From Candidatus Krumholzibacteriota bacterium (GTDB lineage Bacteria; Krumholzibacteriota; Krumholzibacteriia; Krumholzibacteriales; Krumholzibacteriaceae): DNA of 64,000 nt. Below, in pieces: positions 9,001 through 16,575 of this stretch; the first letter of the stretch is position 1, and each line of letters opens with the position of its first letter. The notes under the pieces are model-generated. The model had not been told where the DNA came from and ran no database searches. It saw only the letters and a program-made list of their open reading frames with translations. The position numbers and the translations under genes are program-made. The stretch is taken from positions 4,175-68,174 of the forward strand of contig JAFGCX010000025.1 of assembly GCA_016932415.1 (NCBI GenBank). The letters are read 5' to 3'.

Positions 9001-9785
9001 TGGTAAAGGGTCCCATGGTGATAAAATCGGAGGATACCTTTCTGGTCGGGTACGTGATCTTCGATAAAAGATCAGGGTATGGCGAAGTCGAAGTGGTCGA
9101 AGCGGCGGCAGTTTATCTTGAAAGCAGGATTGAAAGCGGCGATCTCGAGATCCCGGCCGGAGTGAGCTATGCTTTCGCCGGAAGTTACGAAAACCAGGTC
9201 AGGTCGGCAAAAAGGCTCCGGGTCGTACTTCCCCTTTCCCTGCTTCTCATCTTTATCATCCTGTACCTGCATTTTAAGAATATACCAGTCTCTCTTCTCG
9301 TATTTTCAGGGATATTCGTCGCGTGGTCCGGAGGATTTATCATGCTCTGGCTCTACGGTAACGGGTGGTTCCTTGATTTTTCCCTGTTCGGAGTCTACCT
9401 GCGCGATCTTTTCCAGATACGCCAGTACAATCTTTCAGTGGCAGTCTGGGTAGGCTTTCTCGCCCTTTTCGGAATCGCCAGCGATGACGGGGTGATGATC
9501 TCGACCTATCTTGACAAGGTATTCAGAGAGGTCAGACCATCTTCTGTCGATCAGATCCGCGAGGCTACGGTCCGGGCGGGAAAGATGAGAGTCCGCGCGG
9601 CCCTCATGACATCTGCGACGACGATACTCGCCCTGATTCCCGTACTGACCTCTACGGGAAGGGGCTCTGACATAATGGTTCCAATGGCCATCCCGTCCTT
9701 CGGAGGAATGAGCGTGGTGCTGATAACTATCTTTCTTGTTCCAGTACTCTACTCCCTCATCGCCGAAAGGCGCCTTTCGCGGTAA
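6012..9785 (+). CDS. CusA/CzcA-type heavy-metal RND efflux pump, enlarged
   Basis: 1257 residues against about 1040-1050 for CusA. The N-terminus (NKLIMTLLTLILVFWG), the porter domains, FYDRTGLIYETL and the TM4 motif VDMGIIVCENI with its proton-relay Asp place it in the heavy-metal RND group. Between TM6 and the second porter half there is an insertion (about residues 530-690) that appears to add four hydrophobic segments, for example VLIAFLMVLAAITAVVFSLW. Another insertion (residues about 775-840) is hydrophilic. The start is GTG with AGGG upstream. It would drive proton-coupled expulsion of monovalent Cu/Ag, or divalent metals; the substrate is inferred only from the Cys/Met-rich partners. 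Confidence 0.88.
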   Translation: MESSNDNSSAGKNSFLDRMISFCLQNKLIMTLLTLILVFWGIMVAPFGWSTGIFPRDPVPVDAIPDIGENQQIVFTGWSGRSPRDIEDQITYPLTVSLLGIPGVKTIRSFSYFGFSTIYVIFDEKTDFYWSRSRILEKLSSLPDGTLPAAVSPTLGPDATALGQVFWYTLEGMDKEGSPTGGWDLHELRSIQDWTVRYALMSAGGVAEVASIGGFVREYQVDVDPDAMRAFGVTLQDILAAVRASNLDTGAGTIEVNRVEYVIRGLGLIGGTADIENSVIRESDNVPIRVKDVAAVSLGPAARRGALDKGGAEAVGGVVVVRFGENPLKAIDNIKAKIREISPGLPKKTLADGTESQVRIVPFYDRTGLIYETLGTLNTALIDEILVTIIVIIILMAHIRSSLLISGLLPLTILLVFIAMKLVGVDANIVALSGIAIAIGTIVDMGIIVCENIIRHLAMAVPSKSTLKAVYDATSEVAGAVLTAIATTIISFLPVFTMTAAEGKLFRPLAYTKTFALLSSVVIALAIIPPFAHFLFSKRKISRRAKVLIAFLMVLAAITAVVFSLWLAALVLSLVALYIYLAPSIPARAKAAIPSYLNYAIVITVGIFLARHWRPLGYGRSFLSNFAVVAILLGGFLFFFTILLKIYEPVLRWSLAHRRLFLSIPLVLVFLGVIIWLGFGRIAGFLPERARLARPFTAISHVFPGLGNEFMPDLDEGSFLYMPTTMPHASIGEALDILRTQDIAFSSLPEIESVVGKTGRVDSPLDPAPVSMFETIINYKPEYVTDKNGRVLRFRYDKDSGKYPRNENGDLIEDGRGRPYRNWRDGIDSPDDIWKEILRAGKMTGTTSAPKLQPVAARLVMLQSGMRAPMGVKIKGPDLDAIEKTGLSIEKLLREVPQIDPATIVADRIIGKPYIEIDLDREKLARYGISVGRAQEIIEAAAGGMDVTATVEGRERYSVRVRYKRELRNSIEGLQSILVPSPTGTRIPLAELADIRLVKGPMVIKSEDTFLVGYVIFDKRSGYGEVEVVEAAAVYLESRIESGDLEIPAGVSYAFAGSYENQVRSAKRLRVVLPLSLLLIFIILYLHFKNIPVSLLVFSGIFVAWSGGFIMLWLYGNGWFLDFSLFGVYLRDLFQIRQYNLSVAVWVGFLALFGIASDDGVMISTYLDKVFREVRPSSVDQIREATVRAGKMRVRAALMTSATTILALIPVLTSTGRGSDIMVPMAIPSFGGMSVVLITIFLVPVLYSLIAERRLSR

Positions 9786-9835
9786 GTCATACCGGATCGG
9801 GGTAAAAATATTTCATCCATCTCCCGCGAAGGGAC

Positions 9836-9874
9836 TTGACATCTTCCTAATATAGGACTATATTAGTCCTATAT
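9836..9874 (+). promoter_or_regulatory. Promoter overlapped by IscR-like palindrome
   Basis: Seen: -35 TTGACA (9836-9841), 17-base spacer, -10 TATATT (9859-9864), a near-ideal housekeeping promoter. A perfect inverted repeat with arms ATATAGGACT (9850-9859) and AGTCCTATAT (9865-9874) and a 5-base centre covers the -10. Its core GACTATATTAGTC fits the core of the published IscR type-1 site (GACT-RWWWY-AGTC). The gene pair it drives ends with an Rrf2 regulator, so autoregulation through this site is the simplest reading. Confidence 0.75.
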
Positions 9875-9893
9875 AAAGGTTATCGATTTCCCG

Positions 9894-11855
9894 GTGCCTT
9901 GGCGGAAAGGGAAGTCGGCCGGACGGGACCATCGAATGAATGATCTGCCTGTCTGGGTATTAACTGGAGGTACTCCCATCGACTCATCGCAGTCCATAAT
10001 TGACAATGAAGGTTTCTCTGCCAACCCGGTCGAAGCTCCTGGAGATTTCACCAACAGGCTGATCTCGGAAAGCAGCCCCTACCTGCTTCAGCATGCCCAT
10101 AATCCGGTGGACTGGTACCCATGGGGGGAAGAGGCCTTCCGGAAAGCGAAAGAAGAGGACAAGCCGATCTTCCTCTCGATCGGTTATTCGACGTGCCACT
10201 GGTGCCACGTCATGGAAAGGGAATCTTTCGAGAATGACAGGATCGCCTCCCTTCTCAACGGCGATTTTATCTCGATAAAGGTGGACAGGGAAGAAAGGCC
10301 GGAGATAGACGATCTCTACATGAAAGCTGTCCAGATGATGACCGGACAAGGTGGCTGGCCGATGTCGGTCTTCATCACCCCCGGTGGCCTTCCCTTTTTC
10401 GGCGGCACCTATTTCCCGCCTGAAGAAAAATATGGAAGGCCGGGATTCACTGATATTCTTACAAGCATCTCGAAAATTTGGAATAACGACAGGAAAAAGA
10501 TAGAAGATTACTCCGGGAAGATGCGCGATGGATTAATTTCAATAAATGATTCTGAAAAAAAGACCGTGATCTCCGGATCTCTGCTGGCTGATTTTCTTTC
10601 GAACATGAAAGATTCTTTCGATCCGGAGTCTGGAGGGTTCAGGGGAGCTCCCAAATTCCCGCAACCGGCGCATATCTCCCTGCTGCTGAAAATCTGGAAA
10701 AGAGATGATGACCCCGATGCCCTCCGAATGGCCGAATCGACTCTGAAAGCGATTATGCGCGGAGGGATCTACGATCATATTGGAGGCGGGTTTCACAGAT
10801 ATTCGACCGACTCGAAATGGCTGATACCTCATTTCGAAAAAATGCTGTACGACCAGGCTTTGATGGCGAAGGTATATATCGAAGCATTTCAGGTGACGAA
10901 AAATAAAGAGTTCGCGCGGGTCGCGCGGGAGACTCTTGATTATATCCTGCGCGACATGACTGACATAAACGGCGGTTTCTTCAGCGCTGAGGATGCCGAT
11001 ACCAAAGGAGCTGAAGGCACTTTCTACGCATGGTCTCCGATTGAAATAATCGACGCCTTGGGAGCTGAAGATGCCGCCGTTTTTAACAACTATTACAATG
11101 TTACCCGGGAGGGGAATTTCGAGGATGGCCTTACCATTCTCAATATTACCGGATCAACTGACGCTCTTGCAGAACAGACAGGTAATGACCCTTCCCGGGT
11201 CCAATCGATCCTGGCGGCGGGACGAAGCACCCTTCTCGAGCGCAGATCGCTTCGGGAACGGCCGATGGTGGACGACAAGATAATAACCGCCTGGAACGGC
11301 TTGATGATCTCAGCGATGGCCTTCACCGGAGGTGCCCTTGGCGAGAAGAGATATACGGAAGCCGCCGGCCGAGCGGCACGATTTCTCCTCGATCATTCGT
11401 TCGAAGATGGAAGACTTATGCGCTATTACCGGGATGGAAAGACGCGCGGACTGGGAGTGCTTGACGATTACGCCTTTCTACTGCTCGGGCTTATAGACCT
11501 CTACCAGGCGACGCTGGACAGCAGTTGGTTGAAGGAAGCTTCGATTCTGGCCGGCAAAATGACAGCACTTTTCTATGATGATAAAAATGGAGGTTTTTTC
11601 CTTACAGGCTCCGACACCGATGTAATCCTTGTCCGCGATAAACCCGCTTATGACGGCGCCATTCCCTGTGGGAATTCCGTCGCCGCGCTTGATCTTCTCC
11701 GGCTTGGACGCCTTCTTTTCGATGAGCACCTTTCGGAAGAAGGGGAAAAGACCCTTGAAGCTTTTTCATGGAGAGCGGAGCGGTCACCAGCTTCCCTGCC
11801 TGTGATGTTGGGCGCGGTCGATTATTACCTTGGCCCTCCGGGGAAATCGTTATAA
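9894..11855 (+). CDS. Thioredoxin-domain protein of the YyaL/SPATA20 (DUF255) family
   Basis: 653 residues. The N-terminal thioredoxin-like domain begins at [19 protein letters not shown] and holds the CHWC motif (Cys101/Cys104 from this start). The rest is an (alpha/alpha)6-barrel like N-acylglucosamine 2-epimerases, with [14 protein letters not shown] and HFEKMLYDQ. This layout is diagnostic for the widespread family, whose reaction is not settled. The start is uncertain: GTG 9894 gives an unusually long N-terminus, ATG 9936 is in frame, and the conserved part starts later still. It is transcribed from the palindrome-covered promoter at 9836-9864 and is followed by an Rrf2 gene, which suggests redox or Fe-S-stress control. 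Confidence 0.85.
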   Translation: MPWRKGKSAGRDHRMNDLPVWVLTGGTPIDSSQSIIDNEGFSANPVEAPGDFTNRLISESSPYLLQHAHNPVDWYPWGEEAFRKAKEEDKPIFLSIGYSTCHWCHVMERESFENDRIASLLNGDFISIKVDREERPEIDDLYMKAVQMMTGQGGWPMSVFITPGGLPFFGGTYFPPEEKYGRPGFTDILTSISKIWNNDRKKIEDYSGKMRDGLISINDSEKKTVISGSLLADFLSNMKDSFDPESGGFRGAPKFPQPAHISLLLKIWKRDDDPDALRMAESTLKAIMRGGIYDHIGGGFHRYSTDSKWLIPHFEKMLYDQALMAKVYIEAFQVTKNKEFARVARETLDYILRDMTDINGGFFSAEDADTKGAEGTFYAWSPIEIIDALGAEDAAVFNNYYNVTREGNFEDGLTILNITGSTDALAEQTGNDPSRVQSILAAGRSTLLERRSLRERPMVDDKIITAWNGLMISAMAFTGGALGEKRYTEAAGRAARFLLDHSFEDGRLMRYYRDGKTRGLGVLDDYAFLLLGLIDLYQATLDSSWLKEASILAGKMTALFYDDKNGGFFLTGSDTDVILVRDKPAYDGAIPCGNSVAALDLLRLGRLLFDEHLSEEGEKTLEAFSWRAERSPASLPVMLGAVDYYLGPPGKSL

Positions 11856-11922
11856 TCTGATGAGGTCGGCGCGGTACGGAATACTGCCGATCGACTGATA
11901 CTTACAGTGGAGGATGTGGATT

Positions 11923-12360
11923 ATGGAGATACTTCGCAGAAATACTGATTATGCCCTGCGGGCCCTTGTAATACTGGGCCGGACGGAACAAGACATGCCG
12001 GTTCCGGCGAGTAAGCTCGCCGAGCGCGAAAAGATCTCGTATCCGCTTACCTGCAAGCTGCTTCAGAAACTTCAGAAAGCGAAGATCGTGCAAAGCAGGA
12101 TGGGGCCATCTGGCGGATTTCAGCTCAGGAGAGATTCCTCAGATATCAGCCTGCTCGAGATCATCGAGGCGATACAAGGTCGTATTCTCGTCAACGCCTG
12201 TTTCAGTGATGACTTTCTTTGCGAAAAAAGTCCAACCTGCCTTACGAAGGCAAAGCTCCAATACCTTCAGGACCATCTGGAAAACTACTTCAGCGGGCTT
12301 ACTCTCGCCGACATCATTGAAGATAAGGGAAAAAGAAAGAAAACTGTCAGGATAAGATAA
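11923..12360 (+). CDS. Rrf2-family transcriptional regulator with three cysteines
   Basis: 145 residues. The winged helix opens with the classic MEILRRNTDYALRAL and continues with YPLTCKLLQKLQKAKIV and the wing GPSGGFQL. Cys residues in NACFSDDFLCEKSPTC sit where Fe-S ligands lie in IscR/NsrR-type members. ATG 11923 has GGAGG nine bases upstream, whereas ATG 11914 abuts that site, so the shorter form is preferred. It follows the thioredoxin-domain gene and most likely controls the palindrome at 9850-9874. It is a paralogue of the regulator at 984, with a different cysteine spacing. Confidence 0.9.
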   Translation: MEILRRNTDYALRALVILGRTEQDMPVPASKLAEREKISYPLTCKLLQKLQKAKIVQSRMGPSGGFQLRRDSSDISLLEIIEAIQGRILVNACFSDDFLCEKSPTCLTKAKLQYLQDHLENYFSGLTLADIIEDKGKRKKTVRIR

Positions 12361-12384
12361 AGGCGCCGTTCAAGCGCGGCGCCT
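12361..12384. terminator. Bidirectional hairpin terminator between convergent genes
   Basis: An 8-bp GC-rich stem (AGGCGCCG at 12361-12368 pairing with CGGCGCCT at 12377-12384) with an 8-base loop follows the Rrf2 stop directly. A short T-run occurs about 9 bases further on the plus strand; the minus side has only weak T-richness. It separates the plus-strand Rrf2 gene from the minus-strand rubredoxin. Confidence 0.6.
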
Positions 12385-12419
12385 CGAAATGATTTTTCAG
12401 ACAAGTGGCCTGGATCCCC

Positions 12420-12578
12420 TTACACCTTTTCGAACTCTTCCTTGCCGGCTCCGCATTCGGGGCAGATCCAGTCTTCTGGAAGGTCTTCAAAGGCAGTTCC
12501 CGGATCGATCCCCGCTTCCGGGTCACCGATTTCCGGATCATATACATAACTGCATACCGTGCATTCCCATTTATCCAT
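12420..12578 (-). CDS. Rubredoxin
   Basis: A 52-residue protein, the size of classical rubredoxin. It reads [20 protein letters not shown] at the N-terminus, with [18 protein letters not shown] near the C-terminus: the two Cys-x2-Cys pairs (Cys6/9, Cys39/42) bind a single iron. The conserved GDP and DWxCPxCG motifs are present. AAGGAGGG lies just upstream. It would pass electrons to the rubrerythrin-like proteins encoded upstream on the same strand, as in known rubrerythrin/rubredoxin peroxide-reducing pairs. It is the last gene of the cluster and stops before the hairpin at 12361. Confidence 0.95.
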   Translation of the reverse strand: MDKWECTVCSYVYDPEIGDPEAGIDPGTAFEDLPEDWICPECGAGKEEFEKV

Positions 12579-12613
12579 TACGCCCTCCTTTGATCATAAG
12601 ATACCGATTCCCG

Positions 12614-13105
12614 TCAATCTTCCATGAATGTCGTCGAATCCATATCGAACCAGTAAAAACTGTCAATCAATGAATTCTTTTCCGCCAGCAGCAGATTGTA
12701 ATGCCCCAGTTCTTCTTCGGCAAGACTTAAAAAGAGGCTTTTCAGATCTTTTTCGACAGCCTTGTCTGCTTCCTTCTGGTAGAAGTCATTGGCGTTTCCC
12801 TCCGCCTCGATGGCGATATCGAGAGCGGCAAGAGCTCCCGCCACCTCGCCAACGGCTATGCCGCGGATCTCCGACTCCCTGATCTTGCTTGGAGAGGGAA
12901 TGAATTTCTCGTTAAAAAGTTTCTTGTACCATGATTCGAGTTTTTCGCGATGGCCCTGTTCGTCATCGGAGAGACTGAGAAAGATCTTTTTCCCGCCGGA
13001 GTTGGTGATACTTCCCCCGATATTCCTGTAAAAGTTGCTGGCGCCGATCTCCTTGTATATCGCGTTGACGAGAGCCTCTTTCATAGCGTCATTCCTGTCA
13101 GGCAT
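12614..13105 (-). CDS. Ferritin-like di-iron (rubrerythrin-type) protein
   Basis: 163 residues forming a four-helix bundle with the di-iron signature twice: E(x)SNFY followed by DEQGHRE (ExxH), then AEGNANDFYQKEA followed by EEELGHY (ExxH). No C-terminal rubredoxin domain is fused; a separate rubredoxin lies 35 bases downstream. Likely roles are peroxide reduction or iron oxidation in the cytoplasm. It starts 3 bases after the stop of the ferritin-like/PP2C gene, so the two are in one operon. Confidence 0.85.
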   Translation of the reverse strand: MPDRNDAMKEALVNAIYKEIGASNFYRNIGGSITNSGGKKIFLSLSDDEQGHREKLESWYKKLFNEKFIPSPSKIRESEIRGIAVGEVAGALAALDIAIEAEGNANDFYQKEADKAVEKDLKSLFLSLAEEELGHYNLLLAEKNSLIDSFYWFDMDSTTFMED

Positions 13106-13108
13106 TTT

Positions 13109-14137
13109 CTATTCTCCTTTTGACCGTATAACGACGATTGATATCTCATCTTCCAGAGGTATGCCGGAAGAGAATTCCCTCAATTCTGCCATGATATTCT
13201 TTATTATTTCTTCTGGCGTACCTTCCCACGTTTTTTCCAGGCAAGCGGCGATCCTGTCCCTCCCGAATATCTCATCTCCGGGGCCCTTCGCTTCCACCAG
13301 GCCATCGGAAAATATGCAGAATACGTTCCCTGACTCGAAAGGGACCTTGCTCTCCCTGTAGGTGAAGTTCGTGTCAACGCCGAGGATAAGCTGGGTGTTG
13401 AGAAGAGAGCCTACCTTTCCTCTGTCGTGGACGAGAAAGGGTGGCTCATGTCCGGCAATGGTGAAAGTCATCATCTTGTCTTCGAAATCTATCAGAAGGC
13501 AAAGCAGAGTCAGGAAGACTCCCTGCCCCTCGAATTTCTCGCCGAACCTCTCATTCAGGTGGCAGACTATATTTTTCGGGCTGAGCAGCTCCATCTCCAT
13601 CTTCCCCGAAGATGAAGCTTCAATGTATTCACCGAGCAGCCTGGCGGCAAGGGCATTGATCTCTGTTGTTTTGATACTGTGCCCCATCACGTCGTATAGC
13701 ATCAGGAAGGTGCCCTTTTCTCTTTTGTCGCGCCCCCTGATCACTTCAGAAATGATATTGTCTCCCCCGAGGAGCCTCCCGGGAAGAGATATCGAAGTGA
13801 TCTCGATGTCTGTCGTCCCGCTCAACGAGGTCAACTCAAATTCGTCGGGAACATGATAAGACAGGGAATGTTCCTTGTCCTCGGCACCGTCATTGCTCCA
13901 GCTTTTCTGCACCGTCATATACTCGTTAAGGAGCAGATACCTGTGTCTTCGCTCTTCTTCGGCAAGCCGTTCGAGCAACCCCCTGACACCGGCCGGAAGA
14001 GTCTTGTCTTCGCTCCCCTTGTAATAGTAGTTGAACGCGGCGGTTTCCCTGGCGATCGCCCTGGAGAGCACTTTCAGCACCTGCCCGACTTCAGTCAGAC
14101 CGGCTTCTTCCTCTGTCCTCTCCGAATCGTCTTCCAT
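13109..14137 (-). CDS. Ferritin-like half-bundle fused to SpoIIE-type PP2C phosphatase
   Basis: 342 residues. Residues about 17-75 form one ferritin-like helical pair with Glu31 and EEERRH (Glu62, His65), half of a di-iron site. Residues about 105-340 are a SpoIIE/PP2C phosphatase: GGDNI (124-128), DVMGHS (149-154), IAGHEPPFLV and FSDGLVEAKG supply the usual metal-binding aspartates. A dimer could complete one di-iron centre, making this a candidate iron-, oxygen- or peroxide-sensing Ser/Thr phosphatase. The partner kinase or anti-sigma system is not in the window. It lies between two ferritin-like genes. Confidence 0.85.
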   Translation of the reverse strand: MEDDSERTEEEAGLTEVGQVLKVLSRAIARETAAFNYYYKGSEDKTLPAGVRGLLERLAEEERRHRYLLLNEYMTVQKSWSNDGAEDKEHSLSYHVPDEFELTSLSGTTDIEITSISLPGRLLGGDNIISEVIRGRDKREKGTFLMLYDVMGHSIKTTEINALAARLLGEYIEASSSGKMEMELLSPKNIVCHLNERFGEKFEGQGVFLTLLCLLIDFEDKMMTFTIAGHEPPFLVHDRGKVGSLLNTQLILGVDTNFTYRESKVPFESGNVFCIFSDGLVEAKGPGDEIFGRDRIAACLEKTWEGTPEEIIKNIMAELREFSSGIPLEDEISIVVIRSKGE

Positions 14138-14177
14138 TATTTCTCCAAACGATCTTTAATGCTGCCTGCCTGAAATG

Positions 14178-14630
14178 CTAGTCTTCCTTTAGTATCTCGT
14201 CGTCGTATTCGATCTCGAATCTCAGCTTGTGCTTTGCCTCTTCCTGGGCCAGGCGTAGAAACAACTCTTTCATCTCCGGGATATCCGTCTGGCCGGCAAG
14301 GTCCTGATAGAGTCTGAAAGCGGCTTTTTCAGCCTTCATCGCTATTATCAGCGCCTTCTGGTAATCGAAATCTTCCGAGGGATCGACATCAACGAGGTAA
14401 TCGGCGATCTTCAGGTCTGTGACCTTTTTCTTCTCGGGAAGTTCCAGCCTGCCTTCCTTGACACCGAGGAGTTTCGCCTTATGTCCCTTTTCCTCTTCGG
14501 CAAATCCAAGGAAGACCTCTTTCATATTCTTGTGCGGGACCTTCTCCGCCAGTTCGGTATAGAACCTGGCCGCTTTTTCTTCCTCTCCGATAGCGAATTC
14601 GATGATCTGCTCTATATTGTCGAAACTCAT
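14178..14630 (-). CDS. Rubrerythrin-like ferritin-family protein
   Basis: 150 residues from the preferred start. Two helix-pair repeats carry GEEEKAARFYTEL...EEEKGHK and KAEKAAFRLYQDL...QEEAKHK, a full set of Glu and ExxH di-iron ligands. AAGGAG lies six bases before ATG 14630; in-frame ATGs at 14633 and 14645 lie nearer to or upstream of that site. It is the first gene of the minus-strand cluster that ends with rubredoxin. Peroxide detoxification is likely; exact chemistry is unproven. Confidence 0.85.
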   Translation of the reverse strand: MSFDNIEQIIEFAIGEEEKAARFYTELAEKVPHKNMKEVFLGFAEEEKGHKAKLLGVKEGRLELPEKKKVTDLKIADYLVDVDPSEDFDYQKALIIAMKAEKAAFRLYQDLAGQTDIPEMKELFLRLAQEEAKHKLRFEIEYDDEILKED

Positions 14631-14756
14631 CATCTTCTCCTTCATCTTTTACCGTTTCCACGGGGACAATTTAAGTTTCAATTATCTGTATTCCGGTTTT
14701 TCGCGACTGCCCGCCCCTGCGTCTTTCCCGACATTCCAGTAAAAGGCACGCACAGT

Positions 14757-14785
14757 ATATTAATAGATGCTCCCGGCTTTTTCAA
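14757..14785 (-). promoter_or_regulatory. Predicted promoter of the ferritin/rubredoxin operon
   Basis: On the minus strand, -35 TTGAAA (14780-14785), 17-base spacer and -10 TAATAT (14757-14762) precede the operon, leaving a leader of about 120 bases to the start at 14630. I see no clear palindrome overlapping it. Confidence 0.45.
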
Positions 14786-14887
14786 TCTTCAAATACTCCG
14801 CTTTCCAAAGAGAGTTCCCGCTACACAACGGTTTTCCCTCTTAGGCAGGTATTTTTCATCATGGTCCGATCATCTGCTACGGTTCGA

Positions 14888-16537
14888 TTAGTCGACGGGA
14901 AAGGAGATCCTTCCCTTCCACTCTATCTCCGGCGTTTCCCTGTTTATATAATCGATCAGTCGTAGCGCCACGCCTATCGTCTGGACAGCGCTTCCGAGAT
15001 CCCATTCCGGGTCATATTCATCGTCGACAGTATGGTATTTGCCTAGAAAGAACTCCATAAGCCTGTTTCTACCGCTCTCGAAATCCTCCCCGGCGCTGAG
15101 CCATACAGACGGTATCCCTTTCCTTGCGAAACTGAACTGGTCGCTTCGATAGAAGAACCCCTGGTCTGACATCGAGAAGTACGAGTACTCCAGGTCTGCA
15201 TCATGAAGGATCCTTTTAAGGATATCTTCGATATTTGAATATTTCGCCCCTACCCCGACGAAATTGCGCGACTTCTCCCATACCGGGGTCGATTCGAAAT
15301 TGATATTGGCTATGATCTTTGAAGGGTCGAGAGTCCCGGCAAAATAATGCGATCCGAGCAGGCCCGCCTCCTCCGCCTCGCAGGCGAGGATTATCACCGA
15401 ATACTTGAGATCCTTTTCGTATTCCTTTATATGCCTGGCGGTCACCATCATCGAAGCGACCGCCGAACCGTTGTCGACGGCGCCGTTGAATATCCGGTCT
15501 CCCTCCAGCCGGGGGTTCATCCCGAGGTGATCGATATGGGCGCTCAGCACGATCGCTTTCCCGGCATACTTCGGGTCATTACCCGGAATAAAACCGACCA
15601 CATTTCTCGTCGTAAAACTGCGGCGGCTGCTTTCGCCGGTGACCATAATATCGACTCCAAGATCGACCGGCCTGAAGCCGCCACTCTCCGACCTGCCGTA
15701 CAGATCTTCCATCGACATCCCCGCGGCAGCGGCTATCTGGACGAATTTCTCTTCCCTGATCCACCCCCTGAAAAGAAGGTCGTTGTCTATCGCTGAATCG
15801 AGATAGACCTCCTCGCCACCCCATGAATTCATAACCACATGCCATCCATACCCTGCCGACTCGGTGGTATGGACGAGAAGGATCCCTTTTGCTCCCCGTC
15901 TTGCCGCCTCCTCGATCTTGTAAGTCCAGCGCCCGAAGTAGGTCAGGGCGCTCCCTTCGAAAAGGCTCTCGTCGGACTCGTCGCTACCCTGTGGTTCATT
16001 CACGCGGACGATCACGATCTTTCCCTCGACGGAAACATCTTTATAGTCATCCCACGACCAGTCGTCCGAACTTATGCCGAATCCGGCGAACACAACCTCG
16101 CCGGTCAGCGAAAACTCTCCACCAGCGCCCGTATAGCTTCCGACGATATCGTCGGGATAGGACAGGGTCACCCCTCCCGCTTCACCGCCGAGGCGGTCGA
16201 TGCTGAATCCGTTCAGCGTGAATTCCTGGTAATATCCTCTGGAGAGATCATTCGCCGCGCCGGATAGAGCATCCGCGCCGGAAATGGAGAATCCCTCCCC
16301 GGTGTAAGGTGCTATTTCAAGCACCTGGAAGAGGCTCTGTATATATTCCTCGGCGAGCTGCGCGCCCCTCGTCCCTGGAGCCCTTCCTTCGAGCAGATCG
16401 CTTCCGAGAAACTCGATGATCCCGCGGATCTCACTCTTCGATACTGATCTGTACGCCTCCTCCAGCCCATCGGCCGATGCCCCGCGCGGAAATAACAGCG
16501 CCCCAGCCAGAACAATAATCAATGTATCTCTTAACAT
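14888..16537 (-). CDS. Secreted M28-family zinc peptidase with PA domain
   Basis: 549 residues with a signal peptide (LIIVLAGALLFPRGASA). A protease-associated domain spans roughly residues 140-290. The M28 catalytic domain follows: SAHIDHLG (zinc His), NGAVDNGSAVASMM (bridging Asp), CEAEEAGLLGS (catalytic Glu and zinc ligand) and a C-terminal KYHTVDDEYD His. Members are aminopeptidases or glutamate carboxypeptidase-like enzymes that trim peptides outside the cytoplasm. The next upstream gene on the strand is another exported peptidase, so the pair may feed peptide scavenging. Confidence 0.9.
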   Translation of the reverse strand: MLRDTLIIVLAGALLFPRGASADGLEEAYRSVSKSEIRGIIEFLGSDLLEGRAPGTRGAQLAEEYIQSLFQVLEIAPYTGEGFSISGADALSGAANDLSRGYYQEFTLNGFSIDRLGGEAGGVTLSYPDDIVGSYTGAGGEFSLTGEVVFAGFGISSDDWSWDDYKDVSVEGKIVIVRVNEPQGSDESDESLFEGSALTYFGRWTYKIEEAARRGAKGILLVHTTESAGYGWHVVMNSWGGEEVYLDSAIDNDLLFRGWIREEKFVQIAAAAGMSMEDLYGRSESGGFRPVDLGVDIMVTGESSRRSFTTRNVVGFIPGNDPKYAGKAIVLSAHIDHLGMNPRLEGDRIFNGAVDNGSAVASMMVTARHIKEYEKDLKYSVIILACEAEEAGLLGSHYFAGTLDPSKIIANINFESTPVWEKSRNFVGVGAKYSNIEDILKRILHDADLEYSYFSMSDQGFFYRSDQFSFARKGIPSVWLSAGEDFESGRNRLMEFFLGKYHTVDDEYDPEWDLGSAVQTIGVALRLIDYINRETPEIEWKGRISFPVD

Positions 16538-16575
16538 TCCTTCAATCCTTTCATCGGATACGGCGTTCGATTGAA

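Noticed and set aside
12347-12547. 66-codon minus-strand frame next to the Rrf2 gene
   Set aside because: It overlaps the true rubredoxin (12420-12578) in another frame; rubredoxin keeps all four iron ligands.
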